This document shows positions 46,718 to 55,366 of a stretch of DNA of 64,000 bases, piece after piece. The position numbers and the translations under genes are program-made. The notes under the pieces were generated by a model that was given only the letters and a program-made list of their open reading frames with translations, did no database searches and had not been told where the DNA came from. Numbering within the stretch: position 1 is the first letter of the stretch; each line of letters begins with the position of its first letter. The stretch comes from JASHUC01 sp035504015 (GTDB lineage: Bacteria > Pseudomonadota > Gammaproteobacteria > Steroidobacterales > Steroidobacteraceae): positions 15,633-79,632 of the forward strand of contig DATJSR010000017.1 of the NCBI GenBank assembly GCA_035504015.1, given 5' to 3'.

Positions 46718-47755
46718 GTGCTGCTGAGCGCGGTGCTCGTCTGCGGGGCGCTTGCCGGCGGGGCGCTCGCGGGCGCACAGCCTGCCCCGGACGATCGCGA
46801 TGGCTCGGCCGCTGCGCTCACCGGCGCCTGGGCGGGCGTCTACGACGATCTCGAGCAAGTCGTGTTCGATGCCGATGCGAGCTCGAGCCTGATGATGCCG
46901 ACCGACCGGCACGTGCGCACCGTCGTCGCGCCGGTCTCGCTGCCATGGCTCGGTGAGCACGTGCTGTATCTCGAGGAGTTCGTGCAGGATGACCCGCAGG
47001 CGCTGCGCCGCCAGCTGCTGCTGCGCCCGGAGGATGTCCCGGGCAGCGCCGTGCTGGTGCGTGTGCGGCAGTACTCCTTTCGCGAGCCCTCGCGCTGGCA
47101 GCATTTGCAGGCGCGCGTCGAGCTGCTCGGTGAGCTGCGCGCCGCGGACCTGCAGTCGCTGCCCGCCTGCGACCTGCTGCTCACGCGCCAGGTGGAGCAG
47201 TTCCGCGGCGGCACCACCGGTCGGGGCTGCACGCAGGCGCGGGGCGCCACGCAGCTGTACGTCGACTATCGCGTGCTGCTCGGGGCCGGCCTGTACTGGT
47301 ACCGCAAGCGTCTGCTGCGCGTGAGCGACGACGAGCTGGTCAGCGAGACGGTCGCCTACGACTGGTTCGAGCTGCACCAGGCTCGCCTTTATGCCTGTCG
47401 CGTGCGCTGGGCGAGCGGCGCGAGCGCGCAGCCGGCGCCGCTCACCGTGCTCGAGCTGCAGGATCAGGGCGGGCGGGCGCGCTTCTTCGCGCCCGACGGG
47501 CGCAGCTACGAGCTCGAGCTGCACAGCCGCGACTGGCCCTTCGATGCCGACCGCGCTGCGCTGCTGCTGGTATTGCGCCAGCTCGGTCCCCAGGGCGCGC
47601 TCGTCTCGAGCTGGGCCGGGCTCGATGCGGCGGAGATCGATCTGCAGCTCGCGCCGCTGTCGATCCGTTGCGGACCGCTTGCACCGAGCCGCGAGTTCTT
47701 GCCTATGAGCTATGACCCGCGAGCGCTTGGATCTCCCGCAGCAGCAGCGGATTGA
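46718..47755 (+). CDS. CpcT/CpeT-like exported protein
   Basis: Protein of about 345 residues resembling the CpcT/CpeT chromophore-lyase fold that occurs in cyanobacteria and, with unknown function, in many non-phototrophs. Features are GAWAGVYDDLEQVVFDA near 37-53, HVLYLEEFVQDDPQALRRQ near 80-98, VRQYSFREPSRW near 115, and RGCTQARGATQLYVDYRV near 170-187. The N-terminus is a hydrophobic signal-like stretch. The GTG used lacks the usual basic residues, which are found just upstream in the same frame (RARRISATGSARA) without a standard start codon, so the true start is uncertain. The 3' end overlaps the convergent hydrolase gene by 53 bp. Confidence 0.72.
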   Translation: MLLSAVLVCGALAGGALAGAQPAPDDRDGSAAALTGAWAGVYDDLEQVVFDADASSSLMMPTDRHVRTVVAPVSLPWLGEHVLYLEEFVQDDPQALRRQLLLRPEDVPGSAVLVRVRQYSFREPSRWQHLQARVELLGELRAADLQSLPACDLLLTRQVEQFRGGTTGRGCTQARGATQLYVDYRVLLGAGLYWYRKRLLRVSDDELVSETVAYDWFELHQARLYACRVRWASGASAQPAPLTVLELQDQGGRARFFAPDGRSYELELHSRDWPFDADRAALLLVLRQLGPQGALVSSWAGLDAAEIDLQLAPLSIRCGPLAPSREFLPMSYDPRALGSPAAAAD

Positions 47756-48782
47756 GGTGCTGCGGATCCTCGAGCATCAGAAAATAATCGTCTCCGTGCA
47801 GCACATCGGCCTTGAAGTCCGGAACGACCTTGCGGATGCGCTTCACGTCGAGCGGCTCGCCGAAATCGGAATCGATCGCGATGATCGGCACGTGCACGGC
47901 CGCAAGCACGCTCGTGTAGTCCATCGCGTTGAGGCTCACCAGGCTCGAGACAGCGACCGCCGCGGTCGCATGCGACATGTCGTCGGATACTTTGCGTACC
48001 AGTGTCGGGTCCGCCCGGTGTCGGAAGAGCTTGGGCACGAAATCGCGCATCGCACCGATGAAATTCTGCCGGAAAGGCTCGATCTCGCGGGCGACGACCT
48101 CCGGCCGGGGCGGCGGCAGGCCCACGCGCCTGAAGGTATCGATGCCGATGATGCCGATCACGCGGGAGCCGATGCGCGGGGCGGCCTCGAGCGCGACCGG
48201 CCCGCCCATGGAGTGTCCGACCAGCACGATCTGATGATTGGGCAGCTCTCTGGCGACGGCGGCGACGTCGCCGCCGTAATGGGCCATCGACCAGTCGCTG
48301 CGATTGCGGCCCGAGGCGCCGTGCCCACCGAGATCGAGCGTGACGACGGTGTAGTGGCTCTTCAGCGCATCGAGCTGCGCGTACCAGTAAGCCGAGCTGC
48401 CCGCCCAGCCATGAATGAGGATGACGGCCGGCTCGCCGTGGCCATAGATGTGGTACTCGATGTGCACCAGATCATCCGACAGCACGATGAGCGGTGCGCC
48501 CTCGGGCACGGGTTCGCCCTTCGGGCCGATCACGTAGCCGGGCCCCGGGGCTGCGGCCGGTGGCGCCTGCGCGGCGGCCGGTGGTGCCTGCGCGACCGCA
48601 CCGCTGGCGCCCGTAACTGCGGCCGGTGGCGCCTGCACGGCAGCGCTGCTCGCGGCTGATGCAGCGGGCGGATTGGCGGCCGGTGCCGCCGGAGCGCTCG
48701 CCGAAGGCGCCCCGCTGTGGGAGCAGCCGGCGCTGGCGATGAGCATGGCAAGCGCCATGGCGGTGGGCAGGCGCAGATTCAT
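47703..48782 (-). CDS. Alpha/beta hydrolase with lipoprotein-like signal
   Basis: A 359-residue predicted envelope hydrolase. A signal peptide ends at IASAGC (possible lipobox with Cys20), then comes an about 60-residue Ala/Pro/Ser linker with repeated QAPPAA-type units. The hydrolase fold begins with VHIEYHIYGHGEPAVILIHGWAG near 105-127. The nucleophile is Ser in VLVGHSMGGPVAL near 190, the acid probably Asp in IIAIDSDFGEP near 300, and the His lies in DVLHGDDYFLMLEDPQ near 330. Substrate unknown. The ATG overlaps the stop of the FAD oxidase gene (ATGA), so the two are cotranslated. Confidence 0.84.
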   Translation of the reverse strand: MNLRLPTAMALAMLIASAGCSHSGAPSASAPAAPAANPPAASAASSAAVQAPPAAVTGASGAVAQAPPAAAQAPPAAAPGPGYVIGPKGEPVPEGAPLIVLSDDLVHIEYHIYGHGEPAVILIHGWAGSSAYWYAQLDALKSHYTVVTLDLGGHGASGRNRSDWSMAHYGGDVAAVARELPNHQIVLVGHSMGGPVALEAAPRIGSRVIGIIGIDTFRRVGLPPPRPEVVAREIEPFRQNFIGAMRDFVPKLFRHRADPTLVRKVSDDMSHATAAVAVSSLVSLNAMDYTSVLAAVHVPIIAIDSDFGEPLDVKRIRKVVPDFKADVLHGDDYFLMLEDPQHLNPLLLREIQALAGHSS

Positions 48783-50203
48783 TCGGACTCCTGTCGCAAT
48801 ACCTTGCCTGGATTGAGGATGCCATGCGGATCGAAGGCGTGCTTGATGGCGCGCATCAGATCGAGCTCGACCGGGGAGGCATAGCGCTCGAGCTCGCCCA
48901 CCTTCAGCTGCCCGATGCCGTGCTCGGCACTGAAGCTGCCACCGAGCTCGTGGACCAGATCATGCACGAAGCGCATCACCTCGCCGGCACGAGCGAGGAA
49001 CGCGTGCGTATCGACCCCTGGGGCCTGATTGAGATTGAAGTGCAGATTACCATCACCCAGGTGCCCATAGGCGATCAGCCGCCCTTCGGGCACGTGTGCG
49101 GCGAGCCAGGCAGAAGCCCGCTCGACGAAGCTCGCAAGCGCGGTGATCGGCACCGAGATGTCGTGCTTGAGGCTCGCGCCGTCGCGGCGCTGCGCCTCGG
49201 GGATGTGCTCGCGCAGATACCAGAAGGCATCTGCCTGGCGCTCATTCTGTGCGAGCACCGCATCGCTCACCAGGCCGCGCTCCTGAGCAGCCGCGAGCGT
49301 GTGCACGAGAATCTCCGCCAGCGGCTCGGCGGCGCGCGCGGAGCTCAACTCCGCCAGCACGTACCACGGGTAGGGTCCCGGCAAGGGGTCGCTGACGGCG
49401 GGCAGGTGGCGCGCGGCGAGCTCGACGGCGCTGCGTGGGATGAGCTCGAAGGAGCTCACGCGAGCATCGCTCGCCGTGCGCAGCTCAGCGAGCAGCTCGA
49501 CGGCCGCGCTCACCGAGCGCACCGCCACGAAGGCGCACGCGCGAGTGTGCACGGCGGGGAAGAGTTTGAGCGTGGCGGCGGTGATGATACCGAGCGTTCC
49601 CTCGGCGCCGAGGAACAGCGAGCTCACGGCGTAGCCGGTGTTGTCCTTGCGCAGCGCCTGGAGGCTTGCGAGCACGCGGCCGTCGGCGAGCACCACCTCC
49701 AGTCCGAGCACCAGATCGCGCATCATGCCGTAGCGCAGGACCTGCGTGCCGCCCGCATTGGTGGAGAGGTTGCCACCGATCTGGCAGCTGCCCTGCGAGC
49801 CCAATGTGAGCGGAAAGAAGCGGTCCGCGGCGGCGGCCGCGGCATGCACGTCCTCCAGCAAGCAGCCCGCCTCGACCGTGAGACAGTTCCCGAGCGCATC
49901 GACGCTGCGGATGCGATTGAGACGCTTGAGCGCGAGCACCAGCTGCTCACCGGAGAAGTCCGGCGTGGCCCCTCCGCAGTAGCCGGTGTTGCCGCCTTGC
50001 GGTACCACGGCGATGCGCTCGGCGTGGCACAGCGCCAGCAGCGAGGAGATCTGCGCCACCGAGCGCGGCAGCACCACGGCAGGCGTGCGGCCGTGATAGA
50101 GCGCGCGCTGGTCGGTCAGGTACGCAGCGATCTCGGCGGGTGCGGTGATGATGGCATCCGCACCGAGGAGCTCGCGCAGCCGATCGGGAAGGCTACGTTT
50201 CAT
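48779..50203 (-). CDS. FAD-linked oxidase, GlcD/D-lactate dehydrogenase type
   Basis: A 474-residue flavoprotein of the FAD-binding type 4 / GlcD family, which oxidises 2-hydroxyacids such as glycolate, D-lactate or D-2-hydroxyglutarate. The FAD domain shows PAVVLPRSVAQISSLLALC near 39-57, VVPQGGNTGYCGGATPDFSG near 64-83 and GSQGSCQIGGNLSTNAGGTQ near 124-143. The C-terminal oxidase domain ends with GGSFSAEHGIGQLKV near 426 and HAFDPHGILNPGKVL. No Cys-rich Fe-S domain is fused. The exact substrate cannot be set from sequence. The ATG of MKRSLPD is chosen; the upstream frame is nonconserved. Confidence 0.87.
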   Translation of the reverse strand: MKRSLPDRLRELLGADAIITAPAEIAAYLTDQRALYHGRTPAVVLPRSVAQISSLLALCHAERIAVVPQGGNTGYCGGATPDFSGEQLVLALKRLNRIRSVDALGNCLTVEAGCLLEDVHAAAAAADRFFPLTLGSQGSCQIGGNLSTNAGGTQVLRYGMMRDLVLGLEVVLADGRVLASLQALRKDNTGYAVSSLFLGAEGTLGIITAATLKLFPAVHTRACAFVAVRSVSAAVELLAELRTASDARVSSFELIPRSAVELAARHLPAVSDPLPGPYPWYVLAELSSARAAEPLAEILVHTLAAAQERGLVSDAVLAQNERQADAFWYLREHIPEAQRRDGASLKHDISVPITALASFVERASAWLAAHVPEGRLIAYGHLGDGNLHFNLNQAPGVDTHAFLARAGEVMRFVHDLVHELGGSFSAEHGIGQLKVGELERYASPVELDLMRAIKHAFDPHGILNPGKVLRQESE

Positions 50204-50324
50204 GAGGTGAGTCCGCTTCTGCTCAGACCGCCAGGCGGTCGCGCGAGTGGGGCGCGCGAATACGTTACGGCTGCGCGGCCCCAAGGGCTAGATGCAGCTG
50301 CGGTAGGCTCTGGCCGCAGCCGGC

Positions 50325-51062
50325 TCAGGCCGCAGCCGGTTCGAGCAGCTTGCCGTAGTAGCTGTTCATGATGGCATAGCACTCGCAGCAGGCGGCTGTC
50401 TCGAGCTTGCGGCGGTTGGCGATCGTGATCGTCCCGCGGCGGTACTGGATGAGGCCCTCGCGCCGCAATTCGGTGGCGACTTCGCTCACCGACTGACGAC
50501 GCACACCGAGCATATCCGCGAGCAGCGCCTGGGGCAGCTCGAACTCCGGAGTCCCCGCCCGGTCCTGCACCATCAGCAGCCAGCGGCAGGCACGCTGGCG
50601 AATGCTGTGCAGGGTGTTGCAGGCGGCCGTCTGATGCGCAAAGCGCATCGTGTAGGCCGAGTAGCGCAGCATCAGACGCTGCAGGTTGGGCGAGCGGCGG
50701 ATGCTCTCCAGAAACGCCGGATTGGCGACCCGGTACGCGCGGCCTTCGATTTGCTGCTGCACCGTATAGGGGCTGAACGTGAGCCCGAAGTAGATGGGCA
50801 GCCCGATCAGTCCCTCGTTCCCGACCGCCGTGGCCTCGCACACCGCGCCGTCGCGCGTGCTGATGGTGAGCGCCATCGAGCCGCTCAACGGGAAGTAGGC
50901 GTGGTACATCGGCTTGTCCTGCCGGTGAATGATGTGCGCCGCGGCGTAGGTCACGAGCTGCAGCGAGGATTGCAGTCCCGGACTGTCGCGCAGGAACAGA
51001 TCAAGCATCCGGTTGCCGGAAAAGGTAGGCCCCCGGACTGACTTGCTACGCCCCTCGGTCAT
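50325..51062 (-). CDS. Crp/Fnr-family transcriptional regulator
   Basis: A 245-residue regulator with a cyclic-nucleotide-binding-like beta-barrel (residues about 25-130: YHAYFPLSGSMALTI, AVGNEGLIGLPIYFG) and a C-terminal winged helix (residues about 165-215: LPQALLADMLGVRRQSVSEV, then LIQYRRGTITIANRRKLE). The barrel lacks the classic cAMP-binding RAA-type motif, and there is no N-terminal Fnr Cys cluster. A CCECY motif follows the HTH and could sense redox or metal. The ATG of MTEGRSK is chosen; an upstream in-frame start adds 15 residues. Target genes unknown. Confidence 0.85.
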   Translation of the reverse strand: MTEGRSKSVRGPTFSGNRMLDLFLRDSPGLQSSLQLVTYAAAHIIHRQDKPMYHAYFPLSGSMALTISTRDGAVCEATAVGNEGLIGLPIYFGLTFSPYTVQQQIEGRAYRVANPAFLESIRRSPNLQRLMLRYSAYTMRFAHQTAACNTLHSIRQRACRWLLMVQDRAGTPEFELPQALLADMLGVRRQSVSEVATELRREGLIQYRRGTITIANRRKLETAACCECYAIMNSYYGKLLEPAAA

Positions 51063-51210
51063 TGGGTACTTGCGGGATGAAACGACCCCGCGCTGCAAGC
51101 TACGCAATCGACGTGCCAGGTTGTGTCGCCTACCGGACAGACGACAAGCCTCTGTCCACGCTGGAAGATCGCGCTGCCCTTGAGAGGCAACGCATCCCAG
51201 CCTCAGGGGC

Positions 51211-52329
51211 TCAGCGCAGGGCCCCGCCCAGCAACCTCCCGACGCCGAAGCTCACGATCCCCGCGCCGCCCCCGATCAGCACCATGCGCAGCCCTCCGAG
51301 CCAGGCAGCTCGTCCGGTGAACAGGCTCAACGCCATGCCCACGGCGAACAGCGCGCACAACGTCGTCAGCGCCGCGGCGAGGACCGCGCGAGTGCCGATC
51401 TGACCGACGAGAAAGGGCGTGAGGGGCACCGAGGCGCCGAGGGCGAAAGCCAGGAAGGAAAAGCCGGCCGCGCGCAGCGGCGATCCCAGGTCGTCGGGGT
51501 TGAGGCCGAGCTCCTCGCGAGTCAGTACATCGAGTGCTTGCTCGGGTCGCGCGAGCAGTGCCCGGCTCATCTCCCGGGCCTGCTCGAGGGCGATGCCGCG
51601 CGCCTCGTAGATCAGCGCCAGCTCCTCGGCCTCCTCCTCGGGGTACTCGGCCACTTCTTCGCGCTCGAGAGCAATCTGATACTCGTACATCTCGCGCTGC
51701 GAGCGCACCGAGACGTACTCGCCCGCCGCCATCGAGAGCGCCCCCGCAAGCAGCCCCGCCGCACCGGCGGTGAGCACGTACATGCCCGGAGCGCCCGCGC
51801 CGGCCACCCCCATCACCAGGCTTGCGTTTGAGATCAGCCCGTCGTTCACGCCGAAGACCGCGGCGCGCAGGTTGCCGCCGACGCTGCTGCGGTGGCGTGC
51901 CCCGACCTCGCTCGCGGAGGTCGGCATGGCGTGACCGACGGCCGGCAGGGCGGCGCCCTGAGCAACGGCGGACTGAGGAACGGCGGCCTGCGACATGGCG
52001 GCCTGCGGCATGGCGGCCTGCGGCATGGAGTAGACCGACAATCCGCGCAGCTTCATGGCGGCGAGGGCACCGCGCAGGGAGCGGGGTCCGAAGCGCTGTA
52101 CGAGCTGCGCCACGATGCGTGCTCGCAGGGAGGGTTTGAAAGTGCGCTCGGCTCGTGTGGGGCCGGCGGGCCGGCTCTGCCAGTGGGTGGCTTGCTCCTC
52201 GGCTGCAGCGGCGAGCTTCAGGAACAGCTCGCGCTTGCGCGGGTCCGGCTCGGCGCGAGCCACCTCGCGGTAGAGCCATGCCGATTCTTTTTCGTGATAC
52301 CAGCTGTCGAGATCAGCGCCGGAACTCAA
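51211..52329 (-). CDS. VIT1/CCC1-family iron/manganese transporter with N-terminal ferritin-like segment
   Basis: A 372-residue membrane protein. The first about 90 residues are charged helices with Glu/His spacing (YHEKESAWLYREVARAE, AAAAEEQATHW) like a shortened ferritin/rubrerythrin domain. Residues about 100-135 are a Met/Pro/Gln/Ala repeat insertion. The VIT domain begins with RAAVFGVNDGLISNASLVMGV near 155-175 and GALSMAAGEYVSVRSQREM near 195-213; a cytoplasmic Glu-rich helical loop (REEVAEYPEEEAEELALI) and three C-terminal helices follow. The family moves Fe2+/Mn2+. The start appears to be TTG four nt after the acidic-protein stop; no ATG allows a full N-terminus. Confidence 0.85.
   Translation of the reverse strand: MSSGADLDSWYHEKESAWLYREVARAEPDPRKRELFLKLAAAAEEQATHWQSRPAGPTRAERTFKPSLRARIVAQLVQRFGPRSLRGALAAMKLRGLSVYSMPQAAMPQAAMSQAAVPQSAVAQGAALPAVGHAMPTSASEVGARHRSSVGGNLRAAVFGVNDGLISNASLVMGVAGAGAPGMYVLTAGAAGLLAGALSMAAGEYVSVRSQREMYEYQIALEREEVAEYPEEEAEELALIYEARGIALEQAREMSRALLARPEQALDVLTREELGLNPDDLGSPLRAAGFSFLAFALGASVPLTPFLVGQIGTRAVLAAALTTLCALFAVGMALSLFTGRAAWLGGLRMVLIGGGAGIVSFGVGRLLGGALR
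51978..52027. repeat. 15-bp tandem repeat inside the VIT-family gene
   Basis: Three copies of GGCGGCCTGCG at 15-bp spacing (51982, 51997, 52012), flanked by degenerate copies. It encodes the repeated MPQAA-type pentapeptides in the linker between the ferritin-like and VIT domains. In-frame unit length means copy-number change would keep the protein intact. Confidence 0.75.
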
Positions 52330-52332
52330 GCA

Positions 52333-52680
52333 TCAGTACTCGTCGCGGCTGCTCTCGCTACCCTCGTCCTCCTCGTCCCAATCGTCGTCGTCGTCCTCAT
52401 CATCCTCGTCCCAATCGTCGTCGTCCTCGTCCTCGTCTTCCTCGGCCTCCTCATCCTCCTCGTCTTCGTCATCGTCGGAGCCGGCCCAGCCCTCGGGCTC
52501 CTCCGTCGGCTCGAGATCCATCTCGTGCCAGGCCTCGAGGTCGATCTCCTCGACATCCCCGTCGAGGTACTCGATCTCCACCAGCTCCGAATCCTCGTCG
52601 ACCGAGAGCACTCGGAAGGACTCTTCCTCCTCGAGGTTCTCGTACCACTGACCCGCAACCGGCTCGTAATCTCTGCTCAC
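52333..52680 (-). CDS. Acidic protein, DUF6763-like
   Basis: A 115-residue protein. The first about 60 residues form a compact domain (YEPVAGQWYENLEEEESFRV, then VEIEYLDGDVEEIDLEAW) that I recognise from small conserved gammaproteobacterial proteins (DUF6763 type). The rest is almost pure Asp/Glu with Trp at intervals (DDDDWDEDDED repeated), ending in SSRDEY. No catalytic motif. The acidic tail could bind cations or basic proteins. Three bp separate its stop from the VIT-family start, so the two genes are probably an operon. The function of the family is unknown. Confidence 0.82.
   Translation of the reverse strand: MSRDYEPVAGQWYENLEEEESFRVLSVDEDSELVEIEYLDGDVEEIDLEAWHEMDLEPTEEPEGWAGSDDDEDEEDEEAEEDEDEDDDDWDEDDEDDDDDWDEEDEGSESSRDEY
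52371..52428. repeat. 33-bp repeat encoding the acidic tail
   Basis: CCTCGTCCCAATCGTCGTCG occurs at 52371 and again at 52404. On the coding strand it gives two copies of an 11-residue Asp/Glu/Trp unit. GTC/CTC triplet bias makes it prone to slippage. Confidence 0.7.
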
Positions 52681-52841
52681 CGCTCACACCCTCGGGCGCG
52701 CCTCAGGTTCGCGCGGCCGCCAGTTTAAGGGCGCGCGCACAGGCTAGGCAACGCTGGAACGGGGCGCGAAATGTCATGAAAAACGCCCCCGCAACCGTCG
52801 GCGGTCGCGGGACGGCAGACCTTAGGGTATCGTTTTTGGCC

Positions 52842-54017
52842 ATGGTTACAGGCAAGCCCGGTGGCGACTCTCCGCTCACGAGCGCGCGCCGTGTCGTCGT
52901 CAAGGTCGGCTCGGCCCTGCTCGTCGATCAGCACAGCGGCCGACTGAACCGCGCCTGGCTCGAGAGCCTGGTCGAGGACCTGGTGCGCCTGCGCAAGCGC
53001 GGACAGCAGTTGCTCCTCGTCTCCTCGGGGGCGATCGCGCTCGGACGGCGTCACCTGGGACTGCCCCGCGGTGCCCTGCGGCTGGAGGAGAGCCAGGCGG
53101 CCGCCGCCGTGGGCCAGATTCGCCTGGCCCATGCGTACAAGGAGCTGCTCGAGGAGCGCGAGCTGACGGTCGCCCAGGTGTTGCTCACGCTCGAGGATAG
53201 CGAGCGCCGGCGTCGCTACCTCAATGCGCGTGCCACCCTGGAGACGCTGCTGGCGCTCGGGGCGGTGCCGGTCATCAACGAGAACGATACCGTCGCCACC
53301 GCGGAGATCCGCTACGGCGACAACGATCGGCTCGCGGCGCGGGTCGCACAGATGGTCTCCGCGGACTGCCTGGTGCTGCTGTCGGACGTGGACGGGCTGT
53401 ACACGGCGGACCCCCATCGCGACCCGGGCGCCGAGCTCGTCTCGCGGGTGCTGCAGGTGACCCCGCAGATCGAGGCGATGGCCGGCCGCTCGGCCTCTGC
53501 CGTGGGCTCCGGTGGCATGGCCACCAAGATCATGGCGGCCAAGATCGCCGTGGCCGCCGGCTGCCACCTGTGCATCGCCGACGGGCATCACCGTCATCCG
53601 GTGCGCCGCCTCGAGGAGGGCGCGCGGTGCACCTGGTTCGTGCCCAGCGCGACGCCGATCGCGGCACGCAAGCAGTGGATTGCGGGCACGCTGCGCCCGG
53701 CCGGTGCGATCGCCATCGATGTCGGAGCCCTCTCGGCCCTGCTCGCCGGCAAGAGCCTGCTGCCCGCGGGGGTCACGCGCTCGCTGGGGCGTTTCGAGCG
53801 CGGAGACACCGTGAGCGTGCTCGGACCGGACGGCACGGAGGTGGCGCGCGGTATCATCGCCTATTCGGATGCGGATGCGGCCCGGATCATGGGTCGCAAG
53901 TCCTCGGAGATTGCGGGCATTCTCGGCTTTCAAGGCAGGGACGAGATGATTCATCGGGACGATCTGGCGATTCTGCATGGCGATGCGCGGCTGGCACCGC
54001 TCGAGGTGGGCTCGTGA
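52842..54017 (+). CDS. proB: Glutamate 5-kinase
   Basis: Phosphorylates glutamate to gamma-glutamyl phosphate, the first step of proline synthesis. The 391-residue protein has an amino-acid-kinase domain (VVVKVGSALLVD near 18-29, LVSSGAIALGRRHLG near 61-75, VINENDTVATAEIRYGDND near 146-164, SAVGSGGMATKIMAA near 220-234) and a C-terminal PUA domain (from about 300, with LLPAGVTRSL, IAYSDADAARIMG). The ATG of MVTGKPGG lies 24 residues before the conserved start and is preceded by a T-rich stretch, not a strong ribosome site; a long upstream frame is unrelated. proA follows with a GTGA overlap. Confidence 0.95.
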   Translation: MVTGKPGGDSPLTSARRVVVKVGSALLVDQHSGRLNRAWLESLVEDLVRLRKRGQQLLLVSSGAIALGRRHLGLPRGALRLEESQAAAAVGQIRLAHAYKELLEERELTVAQVLLTLEDSERRRRYLNARATLETLLALGAVPVINENDTVATAEIRYGDNDRLAARVAQMVSADCLVLLSDVDGLYTADPHRDPGAELVSRVLQVTPQIEAMAGRSASAVGSGGMATKIMAAKIAVAAGCHLCIADGHHRHPVRRLEEGARCTWFVPSATPIAARKQWIAGTLRPAGAIAIDVGALSALLAGKSLLPAGVTRSLGRFERGDTVSVLGPDGTEVARGIIAYSDADAARIMGRKSSEIAGILGFQGRDEMIHRDDLAILHGDARLAPLEVGS

Positions 54018-55357
54018 GCCGTGGCTCCCCTGCGCATACCCGCCGCGCGGAGCCCGCCCGCGCGCGGCGCGGCAAGGCGGCGCAGCCGCAGCGCGGCGAT
54101 GCGCTGGGCGAGCTGATGCAGCGGCTCGGGATCCAGGCACGGGCGGCGGCCGTTGAGCTCGCCCGCGCCTCGAGCGAGCAGAAGAACCGGGCGCTGCATA
54201 CGGCCGCCGCGGCGCTGCAACAGCAGTGCGGGGCGATTCTGGCCGCGAACGCCGAGGATGTGCGCGGTGCGCGCGACCGGGGCCTCACCCCCGCGCTGCT
54301 CGACCGGCTGCGGCTCGATGAGGCGCGCGTTGCGGCGATGAGTCGCGGCCTCGAAGAGATTGCGCAGCTGCCCGATCCCATCGGCACGGTGCAGGCGCAG
54401 TGGACCCGGCCGAACGGCCTGCTGATCCAGCGCGTGCGTGTACCCCTGGGCGTCATCGGCATCATCTACGAGAGCCGTCCGAACGTGACCGCCGATGCCG
54501 GTGCGTTATGCCTCAAGTCGGGCAACGCGGTCATCCTGCGCGGTGGCTCCGAGAGCGCCCGCTCGAACGCGGCGATTCAGGGATGCCTGCTCGCCGGCCT
54601 GCGGGCCGGGGGCTTGCCCGAGGGTTGTATCCAGCTGGTGCCCACGCAGGATCGAGCGGCCGTCGGCTACCTGCTCTCCGCCATGACCGAGTATCTGGAC
54701 GTGCTGGTGCCGCGCGGGGGGCGCGAGCTCGTGGCGCGCGTTCAGCAGGAAGCTCGCGTTCCGGTGATCGGGCATCTGGAGGGCAACTGTCACGTGTACA
54801 TCGACCGGGATGCGCAGCTCGCCATGGCGCGCGCGATCGTGATCAACGCCAAGCTGCGCCGCACTGGCATCTGCGGGGCCGCGGAGACGCTGCTCGTCGA
54901 TCGCGCCTGCGCCGCCACGCACCTGGCGCCGATCGTGCGCGATCTCATCGAGGCGGGTTGCGAGGTGCGCGGGGACTCTGCCGTGCAGGCTGTCGATGCG
55001 CGCGTGCGCCCGGCCACCGAGGACGACTGGTACACGGAGTATCTCGATGCAATCATTGCGGTGCGCGTCGTGGACGGCGTCGACGCCGCCATCGCCCATA
55101 TCGCGCAGTACGGCTCGGCTCACACCGAGACGATCGTGACCGCGAACCCTGCAACCGCCGAGCATTTCCTGCAGCGTGTGGACAGCGCGATCGTCCTGCA
55201 CAATGCCTCCACGCAGTTCGCCGACGGTGGTGAGTTCGGCATGGGGGCCGAGATCGGCATCTCCACCGATCGCTTCCACGCGCGCGGTCCGGTGGGTGTC
55301 GAGCAGCTCACCAGCTACAAATACGTCGTGCGCGGCTCGGGACAGATAAGGCCTTAG
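54014..55357 (+). CDS. proA: Gamma-glutamyl phosphate reductase
   Basis: NADPH-dependent reduction of gamma-glutamyl phosphate to glutamate 5-semialdehyde, the second proline step, in complex with ProB. Motifs are VPLGVIGIIYESRPNVTADA near 142-161, LRGGSESARSNAAI near 175-188, the catalytic Cys in RRTGICGAAETLL near 283, and EFGMGAEIGISTDRFHARGP near 412-431. The GTG start overlaps the proB stop (GTGA) with GAGGTGGG upstream and gives 447 residues. The family start aligns with an internal ATG at 54116 (413 residues), leaving an Arg/Ala-rich N-terminal extension if the GTG is used. Confidence 0.93.
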   Translation: MSRGSPAHTRRAEPARARRGKAAQPQRGDALGELMQRLGIQARAAAVELARASSEQKNRALHTAAAALQQQCGAILAANAEDVRGARDRGLTPALLDRLRLDEARVAAMSRGLEEIAQLPDPIGTVQAQWTRPNGLLIQRVRVPLGVIGIIYESRPNVTADAGALCLKSGNAVILRGGSESARSNAAIQGCLLAGLRAGGLPEGCIQLVPTQDRAAVGYLLSAMTEYLDVLVPRGGRELVARVQQEARVPVIGHLEGNCHVYIDRDAQLAMARAIVINAKLRRTGICGAAETLLVDRACAATHLAPIVRDLIEAGCEVRGDSAVQAVDARVRPATEDDWYTEYLDAIIAVRVVDGVDAAIAHIAQYGSAHTETIVTANPATAEHFLQRVDSAIVLHNASTQFADGGEFGMGAEIGISTDRFHARGPVGVEQLTSYKYVVRGSGQIRP

Positions 55358-55366
55358 CACCGGTCA

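Noticed and set aside
51892..52728. Plus-strand frame encoding a very hydrophobic Val/Leu/Ile stretch
   Set aside because: It is the complement of the Asp/Glu codon repeats of the acidic protein (GAC/GAG read backwards gives Val/Leu), not a real membrane protein.
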